The notes beneath the pieces were generated by a model. The model did no database searches. It worked only from the letters and a program-made list of their open reading frames with translations, and was not told the DNA's origin. Source: Sinomicrobium oceani (GTDB lineage Bacteria > Bacteroidota > Bacteroidia > Flavobacteriales > Flavobacteriaceae). Taken from it: a stretch of DNA of 64,000 bases. Shown one piece after another: positions 1-8,801 of the stretch. Positions within the stretch are counted from its first letter, which is position 1. Every line of letters starts with the position of its first letter. The stretch covers positions 163,749 through 227,748 of the forward strand of contig NZ_FPJE01000006.1 of assembly GCF_900119185.1 (NCBI RefSeq), in the 5' to 3' direction. Made by a program: the position numbers and the translations under genes.

Positions 1-350
1 TTTCCGTGTCGTTACTGGACCGTTCCATCTATAAGGCACAGGTTAATGATATTATAAAACTCAGTGTCGAAAAAATATATAAATCCGAGGAGGTTACCGA
101 AAAGGAAATCGCAGGTTATGCTATCGTGGAGAAACTGTTGGATGTGTTTTGTAAAGCTGCCCTGCACAAGTTGCAGGGCGAAGAAACACATTATGATAAG
201 CTGGTACTGCAACTTATCCCGGAAAAATACCGTCACGGCTTTACTTCGGAATACTGTTGCCTGCTCGGGGTCAGTTGTTTTGTGGCCAGCCTTACCGATG
301 GCAGGGTAGTGGGGATTTACAACAAGATCGGTGGGGGACAGATCAATTAA
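1..350 (+). CDS. dgt: dGTPase-like HD phosphohydrolase, C-terminal fragment (5' end outside window)
   Basis: This is the last ~115 residues of a protein whose reading frame is open to the left edge of the window. The tail matches what I recall of the C-terminus of bacterial deoxyguanosinetriphosphate triphosphohydrolases. It has IYKSEEV, then an EKEIAGYAIVEKLLD helix, then PEKYRHGF, and a closing DFxxxxTD..A..LY-type helix seen here as CFVASLTDGRVVGIYNKIGG. The family hydrolyses dGTP to deoxyguanosine and triphosphate. The HD metal-binding motifs would lie upstream and cannot be checked. A GTG at 6 is only an internal codon. The gene ends 18 bases before a strong terminator hairpin. Confidence 0.72.
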   Translation, partial: SVSLLDRSIYKAQVNDIIKLSVEKIYKSEEVTEKEIAGYAIVEKLLDVFCKAALHKLQGEETHYDKLVLQLIPEKYRHGFTSEYCCLLGVSCFVASLTDGRVVGIYNKIGGGQIN

Positions 351-367
351 GTGTTCCCGGATCGTAT

Positions 368-411
368 AAAAAAGGCATATATCTTGAATTGAAAAGATAT
401 ATGCCTTTTTT
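368..411. terminator. Bidirectional hairpin terminator between dgt and the esterase gene
   Basis: An 18-bp perfect stem (368-385 with 394-411) encloses an 8-nt loop. It begins with an A-run and ends with a T-run, so it works as a rho-independent terminator in both directions. It serves the rightward dgt gene and the leftward esterase gene, which converge on it. Confidence 0.85.
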
Positions 412-435
412 GCATCGCAAATGAATGATCCGCAA

Positions 436-2421
436 TTACTTCCGGAGTTCGAAAGGACTGGCCGGAAGTCCGTCTTCGGAATACAGGTTGGCGGTAGCCG
501 GATTATTGGCCCAGGCATACCGTACGGCCACAGGATACTTAACACGGTTATTCCATACCCTAACCGTATTTTTCCCGGTGATCTCCGCTTTGGCCCAGAC
601 AAACGTCTTTCCGTCTTCGGAGAGGGCAAAATATTGGGGTGTGTTTCCGTCTCGCGTGGTTAATCCTCTTCCGGCAGCATCAAAGGTTACGGATACCTGG
701 TCTCTCTTAAAAGCGGCTTTGGTGGCTATAGGCCCGGACGCTGTTAATCCTTTTTCCTTATAGGCGATCTTCCGGGCGAGCAATGCCAGCCGGTAGCCTA
801 CATCTTTCTTGTTTAACGGGTGTATGTCGTTCCACTCCCCGATGTCTGTAATGATGGCCATACCGGTTTCGGGGAGCGACAGGGCCTGTAGTTGTGCCTG
901 TCGCAGCACAGCCCAGTTGCTTTCTACCGGGGTGTCGGTCTCTTCCATAAAGTTGGCCAGTTGTACATAGAGAAAAGGAAAATCCCCCTGTTTCCATGCC
1001 TTGCGCCAGCTTTTTATCATGGCCGGGAATGTCCTGGCGTATTTACCCGGATCGCCGGTGTTAGACTCCCCCTGGTACCAGATTATCCCTCTTATGGTGT
1101 AGGGGAGTAAGGGGGCGATCATTTTGTTGTAGAGCCCTCCCGGTTTCCAGCGTACAAAAGTTTGTCCCGGCATAGGAGACATAGCAACGCCGGGCTTGTA
1201 TTTCCATAAACCTTTAAGGTCTATGGTATCGCCGTCTATAGCCAGGAAATAAGGTTTGTCTTTGACAAAACCACCTTTTCCGCCGTTGTTAATCACCCGT
1301 ATGGTAATGACATTACGTCCTTCTTTTAATATCCCCGGTGCTACGGTATATTTTCGCGGAGGATACTGGTAGCCTGTAGTGCCCACCTGTTGGCCGTTTA
1401 CATACGTATAATCCTGGTCTACGATACGCCCCATCCACAAACTTGCAGGTTTACCTGCTTTATCTGCTGTGAGGTCTATGGTTTTACGAAACCAGACTAC
1501 CCCGTTTTGTGTATGCCCGGGCTGAAACACTTCATGCCCTTCTTCATTCCTGCGGAATTGTTCCTTATTGGCCCAAAACCCCGGGATCTCCATGCTGTCC
1601 CAATCTTTGTCCGGTACATCGGTTTCACTCCAGGGGATAGGAGCCGTAAATCCCCGGTCCTTTTTGTTAAGAGTGTCGTGCCAGGCAGCCGCCCGTTCCC
1701 GGTCTTCGGTTTCGATTTTTCGGATCAGGGCATCATCCTTAAACTTTTGGAGTTCGGCATACGAGTCCGGGAAGTCCTTTAATGCTTCTTCAGACATCCA
1801 TGCTTCTACGGGAGATCCCCCGAGAGCTGCATTGATAAGCCCTATGGGAACCTGGTATTTTGCATACAGCTCCAGGGCAAAAAAGTAAGCAACGGCCGAA
1901 AAACCGGAGATATTATCCGGAGAGGCACTTTCCCAGTATCCTTCTTCCAGGTCCTTGTTTTCTTTTTTAAAGTCGAATTGATCCGGAACCAGAAACTGTC
2001 TTATGTCCGGCATATCGGCCTGTTGTACGACATCTGCATAGTTGTCGCGTACCCGGGCCATGGTGAGTTCCATATTCGATTGTCCGGAACACACCCAGAC
2101 TTCGCCGAATACCACATTCTTCAGTACAATCCTGTTTTGTCCTTCGAGGGTTATCGTATACGGACCGCCTGCTTTCATGGCGGGGAGGAGCATTTCCCAT
2201 GCTCCGTCTTCATCGGTTTTGGTATGCACGGTTTTCCCATCGAGGGTCAGCTTTACCGATTCTCCGGGAGATGCCCAGCCCCATACCCGTACGTTCTGGT
2301 CGCGTTGCAGCACCATACCATCGCTGATGAGTCGTGGAAGCCGGATCTGTCCGAAAGAAACTGCTGTGAATAAACACGAAACGATCAGGCAAAGCGCGCT
2401 TCTGTAATGTTTGTAAGTCAT
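436..2421 (-). CDS. Sialate O-acetylesterase (SGNH-type carbohydrate esterase)
   Basis: A 661-residue secreted enzyme with an N-terminal signal peptide (residues ~1-25, ending SFGQ). An Ig-like N-terminal part begins with the family phrase LPRLISDGMVLQRD. The SGNH nucleophile block CSGQSNMELTM lies near residue 110, IWYQGESNTGDP near 445, and a late DIGEWNDIHP near 530 supplies the Asp/His pair. A jelly-roll-like insertion sits between the two halves of the esterase domain. The family removes O-acetyl groups from sialic acids or other acetylated glycans in the periplasm or outside the cell. The gene stands alone with no sugar-utilisation neighbours, so the substrate is open. Confidence 0.93.
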   Translation of the reverse strand: MTYKHYRSALCLIVSCLFTAVSFGQIRLPRLISDGMVLQRDQNVRVWGWASPGESVKLTLDGKTVHTKTDEDGAWEMLLPAMKAGGPYTITLEGQNRIVLKNVVFGEVWVCSGQSNMELTMARVRDNYADVVQQADMPDIRQFLVPDQFDFKKENKDLEEGYWESASPDNISGFSAVAYFFALELYAKYQVPIGLINAALGGSPVEAWMSEEALKDFPDSYAELQKFKDDALIRKIETEDRERAAAWHDTLNKKDRGFTAPIPWSETDVPDKDWDSMEIPGFWANKEQFRRNEEGHEVFQPGHTQNGVVWFRKTIDLTADKAGKPASLWMGRIVDQDYTYVNGQQVGTTGYQYPPRKYTVAPGILKEGRNVITIRVINNGGKGGFVKDKPYFLAIDGDTIDLKGLWKYKPGVAMSPMPGQTFVRWKPGGLYNKMIAPLLPYTIRGIIWYQGESNTGDPGKYARTFPAMIKSWRKAWKQGDFPFLYVQLANFMEETDTPVESNWAVLRQAQLQALSLPETGMAIITDIGEWNDIHPLNKKDVGYRLALLARKIAYKEKGLTASGPIATKAAFKRDQVSVTFDAAGRGLTTRDGNTPQYFALSEDGKTFVWAKAEITGKNTVRVWNNRVKYPVAVRYAWANNPATANLYSEDGLPASPFELRK

Positions 2422-2630
2422 TGGTCATGTTTTAGTTGGAGAACCCAAGAGAAATAGCCCCCTTTTCAGGTGAATGCTTCCTATGAGTTCATTACATATA
2501 AAAAGCATATAGTCTTATTGACTACCAATGTACGGATTTTTACGTAAGCTCGGAATCTTTTTGGCGGTAGTTTTTTACAATTTCACAAAAACAGCATGTT
2601 GATTCTGTATTTTTAAAGCATTTATGAGCT

Positions 2631-2638
2631 TATATTTG
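2631..2638 (+). promoter_or_regulatory. TATATTTG -7 element of the GNAT gene at 2660
   Basis: The octamer fits the Bacteroidota TAnnTTTG promoter motif. It lies 21 bases before ATG 2660 and downstream of an in-frame ATG at 2624, so transcription should start after 2624. No clear -33 TTG is visible. Confidence 0.5.
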
Positions 2639-2659
2639 CGGTTCATCAAAGGTACTGTT

Positions 2660-3367
2660 ATGTTATCCGAAACCTTGGCTCCGTTAGACAACCCGGTCTG
2701 GTATGCACTTCAGGAGCACCAGCGCCATTTTCGTATGCCTTATCAATCCATGGCATTTTTTACTCCTGATGTTTGTCCTTTTGGCGGATTTTTGAATACG
2801 TGCTCCCCGGCCGAAATAACAGATTATGCCCGGCAGACGTCTCATTTTTTTGTTGTGGGAGACCGTCCCTGTTTTGAGGATACCGTTATCCTGCACAACG
2901 AATTGGTCTGTGACCAGATGGTGCTTCAGCATCCGGTTCCGGTAACTATTACAGAACCGATTATAATGCTCGAAGAAGCACATAGAGACGACCTGATCCG
3001 TCTGGTCAACCTTGTACAACCGGGATATTTTAAGGAAAATACTTTTTCTATGGGCACGTATTACGGGATATACAGGGATAACCGCCTTGTGGCTGTGACC
3101 GGCGAACGTATGAAGATGAACGCCTTTACCGAAATAAGTGCCGTAATTACGCACCCCGAACATACGGGCAGGGGCTACGCGGGGCAACTGGTCTCACACA
3201 CCTGTAGCCGTATCCTCGCCGAAGGGAAAACACCATATCTTCACGTAGCTTCATCGAATGAGCGGGCTATAAAGTTATACGAACGGCTGGGATTTGCATA
3301 TCGCCGGAAGATGAGTTTCTGGAACCTCATCGGTACTACGGCAACACAGGCAAATGCAGTGCGATGA
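2660..3367 (+). CDS. GNAT-family N-acetyltransferase
   Basis: A 235-residue protein from ATG 2660; an ATG at 2624 would add 12 residues but is probably untranscribed because the -7 element lies after it. The C-terminal half carries the GNAT fold: FTEISAVITHPEHTGRGYAGQL is the acetyl-CoA pyrophosphate-binding loop (R/QxxGxG/A type), followed by LHVASSNERAIKLYERLGF. The N-terminal ~110 residues are not recognisable as a second GNAT domain. The substrate cannot be predicted. The gene is monocistronic, with a leftward terminator immediately downstream. Confidence 0.85.
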   Translation: MLSETLAPLDNPVWYALQEHQRHFRMPYQSMAFFTPDVCPFGGFLNTCSPAEITDYARQTSHFFVVGDRPCFEDTVILHNELVCDQMVLQHPVPVTITEPIIMLEEAHRDDLIRLVNLVQPGYFKENTFSMGTYYGIYRDNRLVAVTGERMKMNAFTEISAVITHPEHTGRGYAGQLVSHTCSRILAEGKTPYLHVASSNERAIKLYERLGFAYRRKMSFWNLIGTTATQANAVR

Positions 3368-3372
3368 CGGGC

Positions 3373-3410
3373 AAAAAAAATGAGGGCTCCGGTATGTTCA
3401 TGAGCCCTCA
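3373..3410 (-). terminator. Hairpin terminator of the lipoprotein gene at 3458-3916
   Basis: The 9-bp stem TGAGGGCTC/GAGCCCTCA (3381-3389 with 3402-3410) is followed, read leftward, by an eight-T run. The polarity fits the minus-strand lipoprotein gene rather than the converging GNAT gene. Confidence 0.75.
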
Positions 3411-3457
3411 ACTATAATGTAATAGATGTTTATAAGCGTTGCCGGTTGTGTGGCTGG

Positions 3458-3916
3458 TTACTCCGATGAGATCTCATAGAAGAGCCCGGGGCCATCGCAT
3501 TCCTGCCAGTTACTCACAAGGATACCTTCTTCGGTATTCAGCCGGAGGAATTCTTTGTCATCCGTGGCACATGTACCGATGATGGAATTGTCATTATCTT
3601 CAAAAGTAAGAGACACGCCAGACTGGGTATCCTCCAGTATCAGTACATACGTTCCGCTTCCGGTTAAGGTTTCATCTGCTGTTACCCTTGTTTTTACAAA
3701 AGTATCATCATCGTTGAGCACATAGGTTTCCTGCCATTCCATATCCTCACCTGTAGTTACGGAATCCTGTTCGCCGGTGCTCATCCGGATTAACTTCCAG
3801 GTCTGGGGATAGGAATTGTTGAGTAGCGGATTGTCTACATCCGGGTTGTTGTCATCATCGGAACACGACATGACCAGTACAGCCAGTACGAAAAAAGACA
3901 GGATACGTAAGTTCAT
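3458..3916 (-). CDS. Small lipoprotein, unknown function (lipocalin-like pattern)
   Basis: A 152-residue protein with a lipoprotein signal: a hydrophobic stretch ends LVMSC at Cys18, followed by an acidic SDDDNN stretch that in Bacteroidota is typical of surface-directed lipoproteins. The rest has the pattern of small lipocalin-like proteins: a TWKLIRM strand, alternating short beta strands, and a late FLRL strand. I do not recognise a named family with certainty. It is transcribed alone and has its own terminator. Confidence 0.75.
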   Translation of the reverse strand: MNLRILSFFVLAVLVMSCSDDDNNPDVDNPLLNNSYPQTWKLIRMSTGEQDSVTTGEDMEWQETYVLNDDDTFVKTRVTADETLTGSGTYVLILEDTQSGVSLTFEDNDNSIIGTCATDDKEFLRLNTEEGILVSNWQECDGPGLFYEISSE

Positions 3917-4171
3917 AGTTTATGAGTTTATCGGTTTGTGGTAATGACGCATACTCATGTGAGAAGTTGCGTCCTTTTAACAAATATCGGATTTTTTTGT
4001 CTTTTAGTATGGAAAATGCTTCTGAATATGATTTTACCTGTACGAATTGTACGTTATTTGTATAATTCTTTTAGCCCGATAAAGGATAATGGCTATCCCG
4101 GATGCCAAAAAGACGATGCTTAATGTGTACTTCCCCGAATGGGCATCGCGGGGAATTTGTATATGATAACT

Positions 4172-5155
4172 ATGACTTTTCCTGTAATGACCTCTACGGT
4201 TTCTGCAGATGCCCTGTGTAAGCTGGTCTGCAAAACCTATGCTTTTGAAGAAGATACGACCTGTACACTGCTCCGTACCGGTATGAACCATAGCTACCTC
4301 GTGTGCCATGGTAATACACGATACATCTTCCGTGTGTATTGTTACCAATGGCGTACCCGGGAGGAAATCACCGAAGAACTCCGTTTGTTGCTACTGCTCA
4401 AAGAAAGAGGGATCGGGGTGTCTTATCCTGTTGCGGACAGAAAAGGAAACTTTTTGCAGGAAATCCACGCTCCGGAAGGAATGCGTCTGGCGGTGCTTTT
4501 TTCCTATGCCAGCGGAGCAAAAGTCAGGTTTATGAACGACGAAACCTACACGGCTATCGGTTCCTGCATGGGAAAAATGCATACCATTACGGAACATCTG
4601 GATATAGCACGTGTTACATACCGTACCGAAACTCTTGTAACTACCGCTTATGAGCGTATCCGTACGTTTTTTCCCGATACACTTGCGGAGATACAGTTTA
4701 TAAAGAAAGCAGGGTGGCAGCTTTCCGAAAGATTGCAAAAGAATCACTGGGAAGATTGGCCTCGTGGAGTTGTTCATCTCGATATGTGGTATGATAACAT
4801 GAGTGTCGGCAAGGATAATACCATCACCCTTTTTGATTTTGACTTTTGTGGTAACGGTCCGTTGCTGCTCGATATAGCCTATTGCTGTAAACAGCTGTTT
4901 CATATCGAAGCAGACAAGCGGGCATACAAGCAAAAAGAGCAACTTATTTTAGACGGGTATCGCAGTGTCCGGCCCTTATCGGAAGAAGAATTAAAGCATA
5001 TCCCCGAAGCCGCTGTACTCATCTGGATCTTCTATCTCGGTGTGCAGGTGCAGCGTTTCGATTGGTCTAATATATTTCTTTCCGAAAATTATCTGAAAAT
5101 GTATGTCGGGCGTATCAAAAGCTGGATCGATTATTATAATGTACCTTTAACCTGA
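4172..5155 (+). CDS. APH/homoserine-kinase-like phosphotransferase
   Basis: A 327-residue kinase-fold protein. The N-lobe includes LLRTGMNHSYLV and YIFRVY, whose Arg replaces the usual Lys. The catalytic loop is GVVHLDMWYDNMSV with the general-base Asp, and the Mg-binding segment is ITLFDFDFCG. These are hallmarks of the aminoglycoside phosphotransferase superfamily, which also holds homoserine kinase II and choline kinases. Nothing here points to antibiotic resistance. In-frame ATGs at 4139, 4163, 4172 and 4187 are all possible; I chose 4172 because MTFPV fits the usual N-terminus as I recall it. The gene precedes a small lipoprotein gene by 42 bases. Confidence 0.82.
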   Translation: MTFPVMTSTVSADALCKLVCKTYAFEEDTTCTLLRTGMNHSYLVCHGNTRYIFRVYCYQWRTREEITEELRLLLLLKERGIGVSYPVADRKGNFLQEIHAPEGMRLAVLFSYASGAKVRFMNDETYTAIGSCMGKMHTITEHLDIARVTYRTETLVTTAYERIRTFFPDTLAEIQFIKKAGWQLSERLQKNHWEDWPRGVVHLDMWYDNMSVGKDNTITLFDFDFCGNGPLLLDIAYCCKQLFHIEADKRAYKQKEQLILDGYRSVRPLSEEELKHIPEAAVLIWIFYLGVQVQRFDWSNIFLSENYLKMYVGRIKSWIDYYNVPLT

Positions 5156-5197
5156 ACAGCATGTTATATTCTATAATACTGACCAAAACCGTTTGAT

Positions 5198-5650
5198 ATG
5201 AAAACAATATATTTCTACATCGCCATCGTATGTATGGTATTACAAGCCTGTAGTGGAAGTGGAGCCGGAGAAAAGTCGTCCCTGCAGGGAACCTGGAAAC
5301 TGCTGTCCGGTACCACCATACAAGGAAAAGATACGGTACATACCGACTATACCCAAGGGCAGGAGATGATAAAAATAATCAACGACACCCATTTTGCCTT
5401 TCTGCGGCACGACCTCGGTCATGGCAAAGACAGTAGTGCGGTCTTTGTTGCCGGCGGGGGTAGTTATACGGTGAAGGGAAACCAATATACCGAGCATCTC
5501 GAGTATTTTAATGTCCGGGAATGGGAGGGTAACGACTTTACCCTGCAATACGAGATCAGAGACGATACCCTAATCACCAGGGGTATCGAAGCCGTGGAGG
5601 CCCTGGGCGTAAACCATATCAACATAGAAAAATATGTCCGGTTGCCGTAA
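5198..5650 (+). CDS. Small lipoprotein, lipocalin-like
   Basis: A 150-residue protein with a lipoprotein signal ending LQAC (Cys18). The mature part starts with LQGTWKLLSG, a phrase common to DUF4488/lipocalin-like periplasmic proteins, and continues as alternating strands ending HINIEKYVRLP. The role is unknown. It follows the phosphotransferase gene closely in the same direction and may be co-transcribed. It resembles the 3458-3916 lipoprotein in size and architecture but not clearly in sequence. Confidence 0.78.
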   Translation: MKTIYFYIAIVCMVLQACSGSGAGEKSSLQGTWKLLSGTTIQGKDTVHTDYTQGQEMIKIINDTHFAFLRHDLGHGKDSSAVFVAGGGSYTVKGNQYTEHLEYFNVREWEGNDFTLQYEIRDDTLITRGIEAVEALGVNHINIEKYVRLP

Positions 5651-5746
5651 CTGCCAGGGATGTAATGTTTGCAGGGTTCAGGCATGCTAAAAAATCGGAT
5701 AGTACAAAATTAAATCCCTAACTTTGATTACACAAAAGCACTTAGT

Positions 5747-6412
5747 ATGATTTCTGTAGAAACTCTTGATTTTCTCAAAGACCTGAAAGCCAATAATAAT
5801 CGTGACTGGTTCAACGACAATAAAAAGAGGTTTCAGGCGGCACAGGCAGAGGTGAAAAAAGTAGCCGACATGCTATACGATCTGCTCAAAACGCATGATG
5901 CCGTTGACGATTTCAAGATTTTCCGGATATACCGCGACGTCAGGTTTTCTGCCAATAAACAACCGTACAAGACACACTTCGGTATTTCTTTTCACCGTCA
6001 GAAACCCGAATATCGTGGCGGGTATTACCTGCATATAGAGCCCGGAGGTTCGTTTTTAGCCACAGGTTTCTGGAATCCGGAGAAAGGCGATCTGAAGCGT
6101 ATTCGCAAAGAATTCGAGACCGATGCTTCCGAAATGAGGGAAATTATGAACAGTAAGGCCTTTCAAGCCATCTGGGGTCACATCCAGGGCGATGAGGTAA
6201 AATCGGCACCTAAAGGGTTTAGTAAAGAGCACCCTGCTATAGACCTGATCCGGAAGAAACAGTATTTTTTTACCAGGAACTTCACCGACAAGCAGGTTCT
6301 GGACCCGAAATTTCCCGAAGAAGCCGATAAGTCATTCCGGGCCATACGCCCTTATTTCAACTATATGAGCGATGTCCTTACTACCGATCTCAACGGGGTT
6401 TCCTTGCTGTAA
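5747..6412 (+). CDS. DUF2461 domain-containing protein
   Basis: A 221-residue cytoplasmic protein with the DUF2461 (TIGR02453) pattern: an N-terminal FLKDLKANNNRDWFNDNKKRF, then FRIYRDVRFSANKQPYKTHFG, GGYYLHIEPG, FLATGFWNP, and a late FFTRNFTDKQVL. The family is widespread in Bacteroidota but has no established biochemical function. The protein is full-length and appears monocistronic. Confidence 0.92.
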   Translation: MISVETLDFLKDLKANNNRDWFNDNKKRFQAAQAEVKKVADMLYDLLKTHDAVDDFKIFRIYRDVRFSANKQPYKTHFGISFHRQKPEYRGGYYLHIEPGGSFLATGFWNPEKGDLKRIRKEFETDASEMREIMNSKAFQAIWGHIQGDEVKSAPKGFSKEHPAIDLIRKKQYFFTRNFTDKQVLDPKFPEEADKSFRAIRPYFNYMSDVLTTDLNGVSLL

Positions 6413-6450
6413 CCGATGTATTTTTACGTTGGGCTAATTGACACAAGAAG

Positions 6451-7011
6451 TCAGCGCTTCGTGTATTGCAGGTGTTCCATGCTTTTTCCGGCCAGGATTT
6501 TTTCTCCGGAGACGGTAAATCCTGTTTTCAGGTATAGTTTCCGGGCATTCGGGTTTTCCCGGTCTACGAGCAATCCCAGTACCTCACCCTGTCTGGTTAC
6601 ATATTCTGCCACCAGGAACCGCAGGAGGGCAGAACCTATACCTTTTCCCTGCATGGCAGGGTTAACCGCGATACAGTCTATATAGAATTCCCCTGCCTGG
6701 GTCTCTTTTTCCAGCGTAAAGCTGCGGTTATACCTCTGGCGGATGCTTTCGGCAACAGGACGACGAAGTTCATCCAGCAACGCCCCGTCATAGACCAATG
6801 CCATTCCGGCAATTTCCCCCGAGACTTCTGCAACCCAGCAATGGGCATAAGTATATTGGTTATCTTCCCGGCGTACCAGATCTTCCAGGAATGCCGTGAC
6901 TTCGTGGGGGTCATGTCTCCCGGTCATTTCGTATGCGATATCCTCCATGGCCAGCATAATATACCTGGCAATAATGCCGGAGTCTTCTTTTGTCGCTTTT
7001 CGGATCACCAT
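6451..7011 (-). CDS. GNAT-family N-acetyltransferase
   Basis: A 186-residue acetyltransferase. FYIDCIAVNPAMQGKGIGSALLRFL is strand 4 plus the acetyl-CoA loop (QGKGIG), and LGLLVDRENPNARKLYLKTGF is the closing motif. The longest frame starts at 7038, but a minus-strand TACCTTTG element (7036-7043) overlaps that codon. The start is therefore placed at ATG 7011, which opens with the canonical MVIRKATKEDSG. The substrate is unknown. The 3' end faces the DUF2461 gene convergently, with 38 bases between them. Confidence 0.88.
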   Translation of the reverse strand: MVIRKATKEDSGIIARYIMLAMEDIAYEMTGRHDPHEVTAFLEDLVRREDNQYTYAHCWVAEVSGEIAGMALVYDGALLDELRRPVAESIRQRYNRSFTLEKETQAGEFYIDCIAVNPAMQGKGIGSALLRFLVAEYVTRQGEVLGLLVDRENPNARKLYLKTGFTVSGEKILAGKSMEHLQYTKR

Positions 7012-7035
7012 ATACCTACAGGGTTTGATGTTGTG

Positions 7036-7043
7036 CAAAGGTA
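7036..7043 (-). promoter_or_regulatory. TACCTTTG -7 element of the GNAT gene at 7011
   Basis: On the minus strand the octamer fits TAnnTTTG and lies 24 bases before the chosen start. It decides the start against the longer reading frame, whose first codon it overlaps. Confidence 0.5.
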
Positions 7044-7247
7044 AGTATGTTTTGCCGATGCAGGGTTACGGGATGTAAGAATCGGGGTGATGGTCCATGC
7101 TTCTGTTATAGGGGATAGTAGTAAAAAAGGAAATTATAATAATCTGATATTTTATAAACCTTGATGAGGCTTAACAAGTATAGAGAAAAATATTTGAAAA
7201 ATAGATATGATGATCTTATCTTGTAAGAATATTAATATCGGGTAAAG

Positions 7248-7670
7248 ATGAAAACACCTTTTGTATTAATCCTTGTCATCCTCTTTTTTTCCTTCTCCGA
7301 AGATCAACCGGAGTGTGGGGAAAGGTCACTTCCATATTGGTATAACGGAATAAACAGTAGGGTGGAAGGAGAAAATATAACCATCCGGAGGGCATTCGCA
7401 GAACTTCAGGAGTATACAAATAATATTTACCCTGTGGACGGTTTTATAACCTTGCGCTTACATATTTCCAAAACCGGAAAACTCTGTGATATGGAAGTTT
7501 TTGAAATAGATAAAGATTATCAGAAAACCAGTTTTAACCAAGGTGAGCTGGCTCGGGAGCTCCAAATGATAGCTATAGAACTTAAAGACTGGAAGCGGGA
7601 TAAGGAATTAAAAACGTACAACCTTATTCGTTTTAAAATAAAAGATGGGAAAATTGAAGAGATATTTTAA
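7248..7670 (+). CDS. Secreted hypothetical protein, upstream partner of a TPR protein
   Basis: A 140-residue protein with a short hydrophobic N-terminus (KTPFVLILVILFFSF) that looks like a signal peptide or anchor. The rest, with GFITLRLHISKTGKLCDMEVFEID and LIRFKIKDGKI, is reminiscent of the TonB C-terminal fold (energy-transducer-like, strand-turn-strand with SKTGK), but I would not assign it. Its last 26 bases overlap the start of the TPR gene in another frame, so the two are probably translationally coupled and functionally linked. Confidence 0.7.
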   Translation: MKTPFVLILVILFFSFSEDQPECGERSLPYWYNGINSRVEGENITIRRAFAELQEYTNNIYPVDGFITLRLHISKTGKLCDMEVFEIDKDYQKTSFNQGELARELQMIAIELKDWKRDKELKTYNLIRFKIKDGKIEEIF

Positions 7671-8427
7671 GTACATTATTATAGTTTTTATCCCGTTAAT
7701 ACTGCTCATAGGAACAGGTGTGTTATGGTGGAGCAGTAGAGGAGATAGTGAAAAATCGGATTTGTTAGTGCAAATCGGTACTTATGAAGCAGCTTTGCAA
7801 TACAATCAGGAAAATAGTAAGGCATTGATGGAACGCTCCGTAGCCTTTAATAAAGCAGGAGATTTTCAGACAGGATTTCAATATCTCGATAGAGCAGTGG
7901 ATTTAAATCCCCGCGAATACCTTGGATATCGGGGTTGGATACGGTTGCGTAAGATGCGGGATTATGAGAAGGCTCTTTCCGATTTTAACAGGCTCGATAG
8001 TTTAACACCCAATTTTGTGGATGCTCCATGGGGAGAGGATATTGATTTTCTTAGAGGAGAATGCTATTTTGGGAAGAAAGATTATACCCACGCCATCAAG
8101 CTTTTTGAACGGAGCATAGAAAATCAGGGAGAAGATTGGGCAGATGTACAAACCTTTGTCTACCTCGGCCTATGTCATTACGAACTGAGAAACCATGAGA
8201 AATCGATAAAAGAATTTCAAAGAGCGCTCAAACAATCCGACAAAATATGCGAAGCCTATTTCGGGTTGGCAAAGGTCCATCTTCGCCTTGGAGAGAAAGA
8301 AAAAGCCAAAAATTTTATAGAAAAGGCAGCACATACTATCTCACATAAAAGGGATGATGTGTATAATGAATACCTGAATGAAATTTATCTTTCGGAGATT
8401 TTGGCATTCAAAAAATCGCTCAATTAA
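7645..8427 (+). CDS. Membrane-anchored TPR protein
   Basis: A 260-residue protein with one N-terminal transmembrane helix (residues ~8-28, IIIVFIPLILLIGTGVLWW), then tetratricopeptide repeats. Visible repeat cores are ALQYNQENSKALMERSVAFNKAGDFQTGFQYLDRAVDLNP, ALSDFNRLDSL, GECYFGKKDYTHAIKLFERSI, GLCHYELRNHEKSIKEFQRAL and GLAKVHLRLGEKEKAKNFIEKA. The repeats would face the periplasm as a protein-interaction scaffold; partner unknown. The stop codon is followed immediately by a palindromic mobile-type element. Confidence 0.85.
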   Translation: MGKLKRYFKYIIIVFIPLILLIGTGVLWWSSRGDSEKSDLLVQIGTYEAALQYNQENSKALMERSVAFNKAGDFQTGFQYLDRAVDLNPREYLGYRGWIRLRKMRDYEKALSDFNRLDSLTPNFVDAPWGEDIDFLRGECYFGKKDYTHAIKLFERSIENQGEDWADVQTFVYLGLCHYELRNHEKSIKEFQRALKQSDKICEAYFGLAKVHLRLGEKEKAKNFIEKAAHTISHKRDDVYNEYLNEIYLSEILAFKKSLN

Positions 8428-8560
8428 ACCCGTTATGCATATGAATAAAAATCATTGTTTACGTCATGTTGAGCCTGTCGAAACATCTTCTTCTATCAGT
8501 AAAGATCCTTCGACAGGGCTATTAGGATGACGTCTTTCAAACTATAATGCACAACGGGTT
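8427..8560. repeat. Nested palindromic intergenic element (~134 bp)
   Basis: Outer arms AACCCGTTATGCAT (8427-8440) and ATGCACAACGGGTT (8547-8560) are inverted with one mismatch. Inside, ACGTCATGTTGAGCCTGTCGAA (8461-8482) faces TTCGACAGGGCTATTAGGATGACGT (8509-8533), an imperfect inverted pair. The inner motif (GTCAT..TGAGC..GTCGAA..) resembles the palindromic repeats I recall as scattered between genes in Flavobacteria. No reading frame is present. It starts right at the TPR gene stop codon and could act as that gene's transcript end. Confidence 0.75.
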
Positions 8561-8801
8561 CAGTTAAATCTTTAGTTTGTGTCTGGTTGATATTGGAAAA
8601 ATGCTGCAAGCAGTAAGATAATAGAATATAAGAATCGGGGCGGAGTAGCCACCATTTCTGCTATGGATTGTGCAGACACATTTGTATGCAAATCTATAAA
8701 GCAGTACATTGTAGTAGTCATACAGACATTTTTCTTCCGGATGCATATTCCGGGGCAAACAGTGCAGCGGATATAACAGCAACTTAAAAAAGCATTCCCT
8801 A
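8561..8801. other. Gene-free stretch after the palindromic element
   Basis: About 240 bases without a convincing gene, repeat or promoter motif. Reading frames here (for example minus strand 8564-8842) lack family signals and run into the VOC gene on the other strand. Confidence 0.5.
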
